Shown here piece by piece: positions 63,496-64,000 of a stretch of DNA of 64,000 nt (position 1 is its first letter; each line of letters starts with the position of its first letter). This stretch comes from Dermabacter vaginalis. GTDB taxonomy: Bacteria > Actinomycetota > Actinomycetes > Actinomycetales > Dermabacteraceae. The notes under the pieces are model-generated. The model did no database searches and was not told where the DNA came from. It saw nothing but the letters and a program-made list of their open reading frames with translations. The translations under genes and the position numbers were made by a program. The stretch covers positions 930,001 through 994,000 of the forward strand of contig NZ_CP012117.1 of assembly GCF_001678905.1 (NCBI RefSeq), in the 5' to 3' direction.

Positions 63496-64000
63496 TCATC
63501 GTGGTGGTTCCGTAAGTCCAAGAATGCGACTTGTGCGTGCGAGGTGATCTCGGGCGTCACCTTCGGTAGAGAATATGGCGCGAAGACGTGGCTCCCACTC
63601 AGACGCCTTCGCAGGGAAGGCACGCGAAAGCAAGTCGAGCATGATTGAGGTGGCCGTTGAGGCACCCGGCGACGCACCGAGGAGCCCGCTCATGCTTCCG
63701 TCGGCTGAGGTGAGTAGCTCGGTCCCGAATTGGAGGGTGCCGCGCGTGCGCGAGAGCGGTGCGATGACCTGCACCCGCTGGCCGGCCTCGAGCAGTTCCC
63801 AGTCCTCAGCCTTCGCGCCCGGCAGGTACTCGGCAAGTGCCGCGAGGCGATCGTCAAAACTCTGCGTGAGTTGCGAGGCGAGATAGGCGATCAGGTCGAG
63901 GTTGCCGGGAGCAACGGACGCCATGGGCAGAGCGTTCGAGGCGCGGATCGAGCGGAAGAGATCTGTCACGGAACCCGATTTGAGGAATTTCGGGCTCCAT
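63496..64000 (-). CDS. mqo: malate:quinone oxidoreductase, C-terminal part
   Basis: Only the last 168 codons lie in the window; the frame is open to the right edge (reading WSPKFLKSGSVTDLFRSI). QRVQVIAPLSRTRGTLQFGTELLTSADGSMSGLLGASPGASTA is characteristic of Mqo. A membrane-associated FAD enzyme of the TCA cycle, passing electrons from malate to quinone. Confidence 0.93.
   Translation of the reverse strand, partial: WSPKFLKSGSVTDLFRSIRASNALPMASVAPGNLDLIAYLASQLTQSFDDRLAALAEYLPGAKAEDWELLEAGQRVQVIAPLSRTRGTLQFGTELLTSADGSMSGLLGASPGASTATSIMLDLLSRAFPAKASEWEPRLRAIFSTEGDARDHLARTSRILGLTEPPR

Overview
The window is a gene-dense, high-GC stretch of an actinobacterial chromosome. Lineage markers are an Lsr2 nucleoid protein, DUF3180, DUF4032 and Phage_holin_3_6 proteins, an HspR-type (HAIR) operator at clpB, and many apparently leaderless genes. 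Gene content and order (gcvTHP; dacB-tilS-hpt-ftsH-folE-folP-folBK) would suit a Dermabacteraceae-like member of the Micrococcales, but that placement is a guess without a search. I found no rRNA, tRNA, CRISPR array, prophage or classical insertion sequence.

Layout. 1-2.5 kb: the 3' part of a BCCT transporter and an IclR regulator. 2.6-11.3 kb: a maltose/maltodextrin module on the minus strand (malE-malF-malG, maltodextrinase-like GH13, alpha-glucosidase) with a divergent LacI repressor; its ATPase is not here but a MsiK/MsmX-like ATPase lies at 45.8-46.9 kb. 11.3-13.8 kb: trpS, sirtuin, acetyltransferase. 14-18.5 kb: the glycine cleavage operon gcvT-gcvH-gcvP. 18.7-26.6 kb: MetE-like protein, GT4 mannosyltransferase-like enzyme, class I amidotransferase, purine nucleoside phosphorylase, MFS transporter, YciO-type protein and a degenerate adenylate-forming enzyme. 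26.8-34.5 kb: a frameshifted Hsp15-like gene, clpB, a solitary AbiEi/DUF559-like nuclease gene bounded by inverted copies of a 28-bp repeat, and leuS. 34.6-45.7 kb: GrpB-like protein, phosphatase, AEC transporter, panD, DEAD-box helicase, serine dehydratase, an unusual LacI protein, cysS, rlmB and a DUF4032 protein. 47-64 kb: deformylase, pyrophosphatase, then a long plus-strand run dacB-tilS-hpt-ftsH-folE-folP-folBK-DUF3180-two bPH proteins-DUF2520-panC, followed by lsr2, an aldose 1-epimerase and the end of mqo.

The genes are mostly core metabolism: maltodextrin import and hydrolysis, one-carbon supply from glycine and serine (GcvTHP, SdaA, folate synthesis), pantothenate synthesis (panC, panD apart), tRNA charging and protein quality control (ClpB, FtsH).

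Two signals are not explained by ordinary annotation. First, a 12-mer, TCCGACGCYTGC, occurs eight times exactly, on both strands, in coding and non-coding DNA. Second, the nuclease-like gene at 30.0-31.2 kb sits between 28-bp repeats that start at the stop codons of clpB and leuS, which looks like a small inserted cassette. Eleven genes carry a TANNNT-like box 6-7 nt before the start codon, implying leaderless transcripts.
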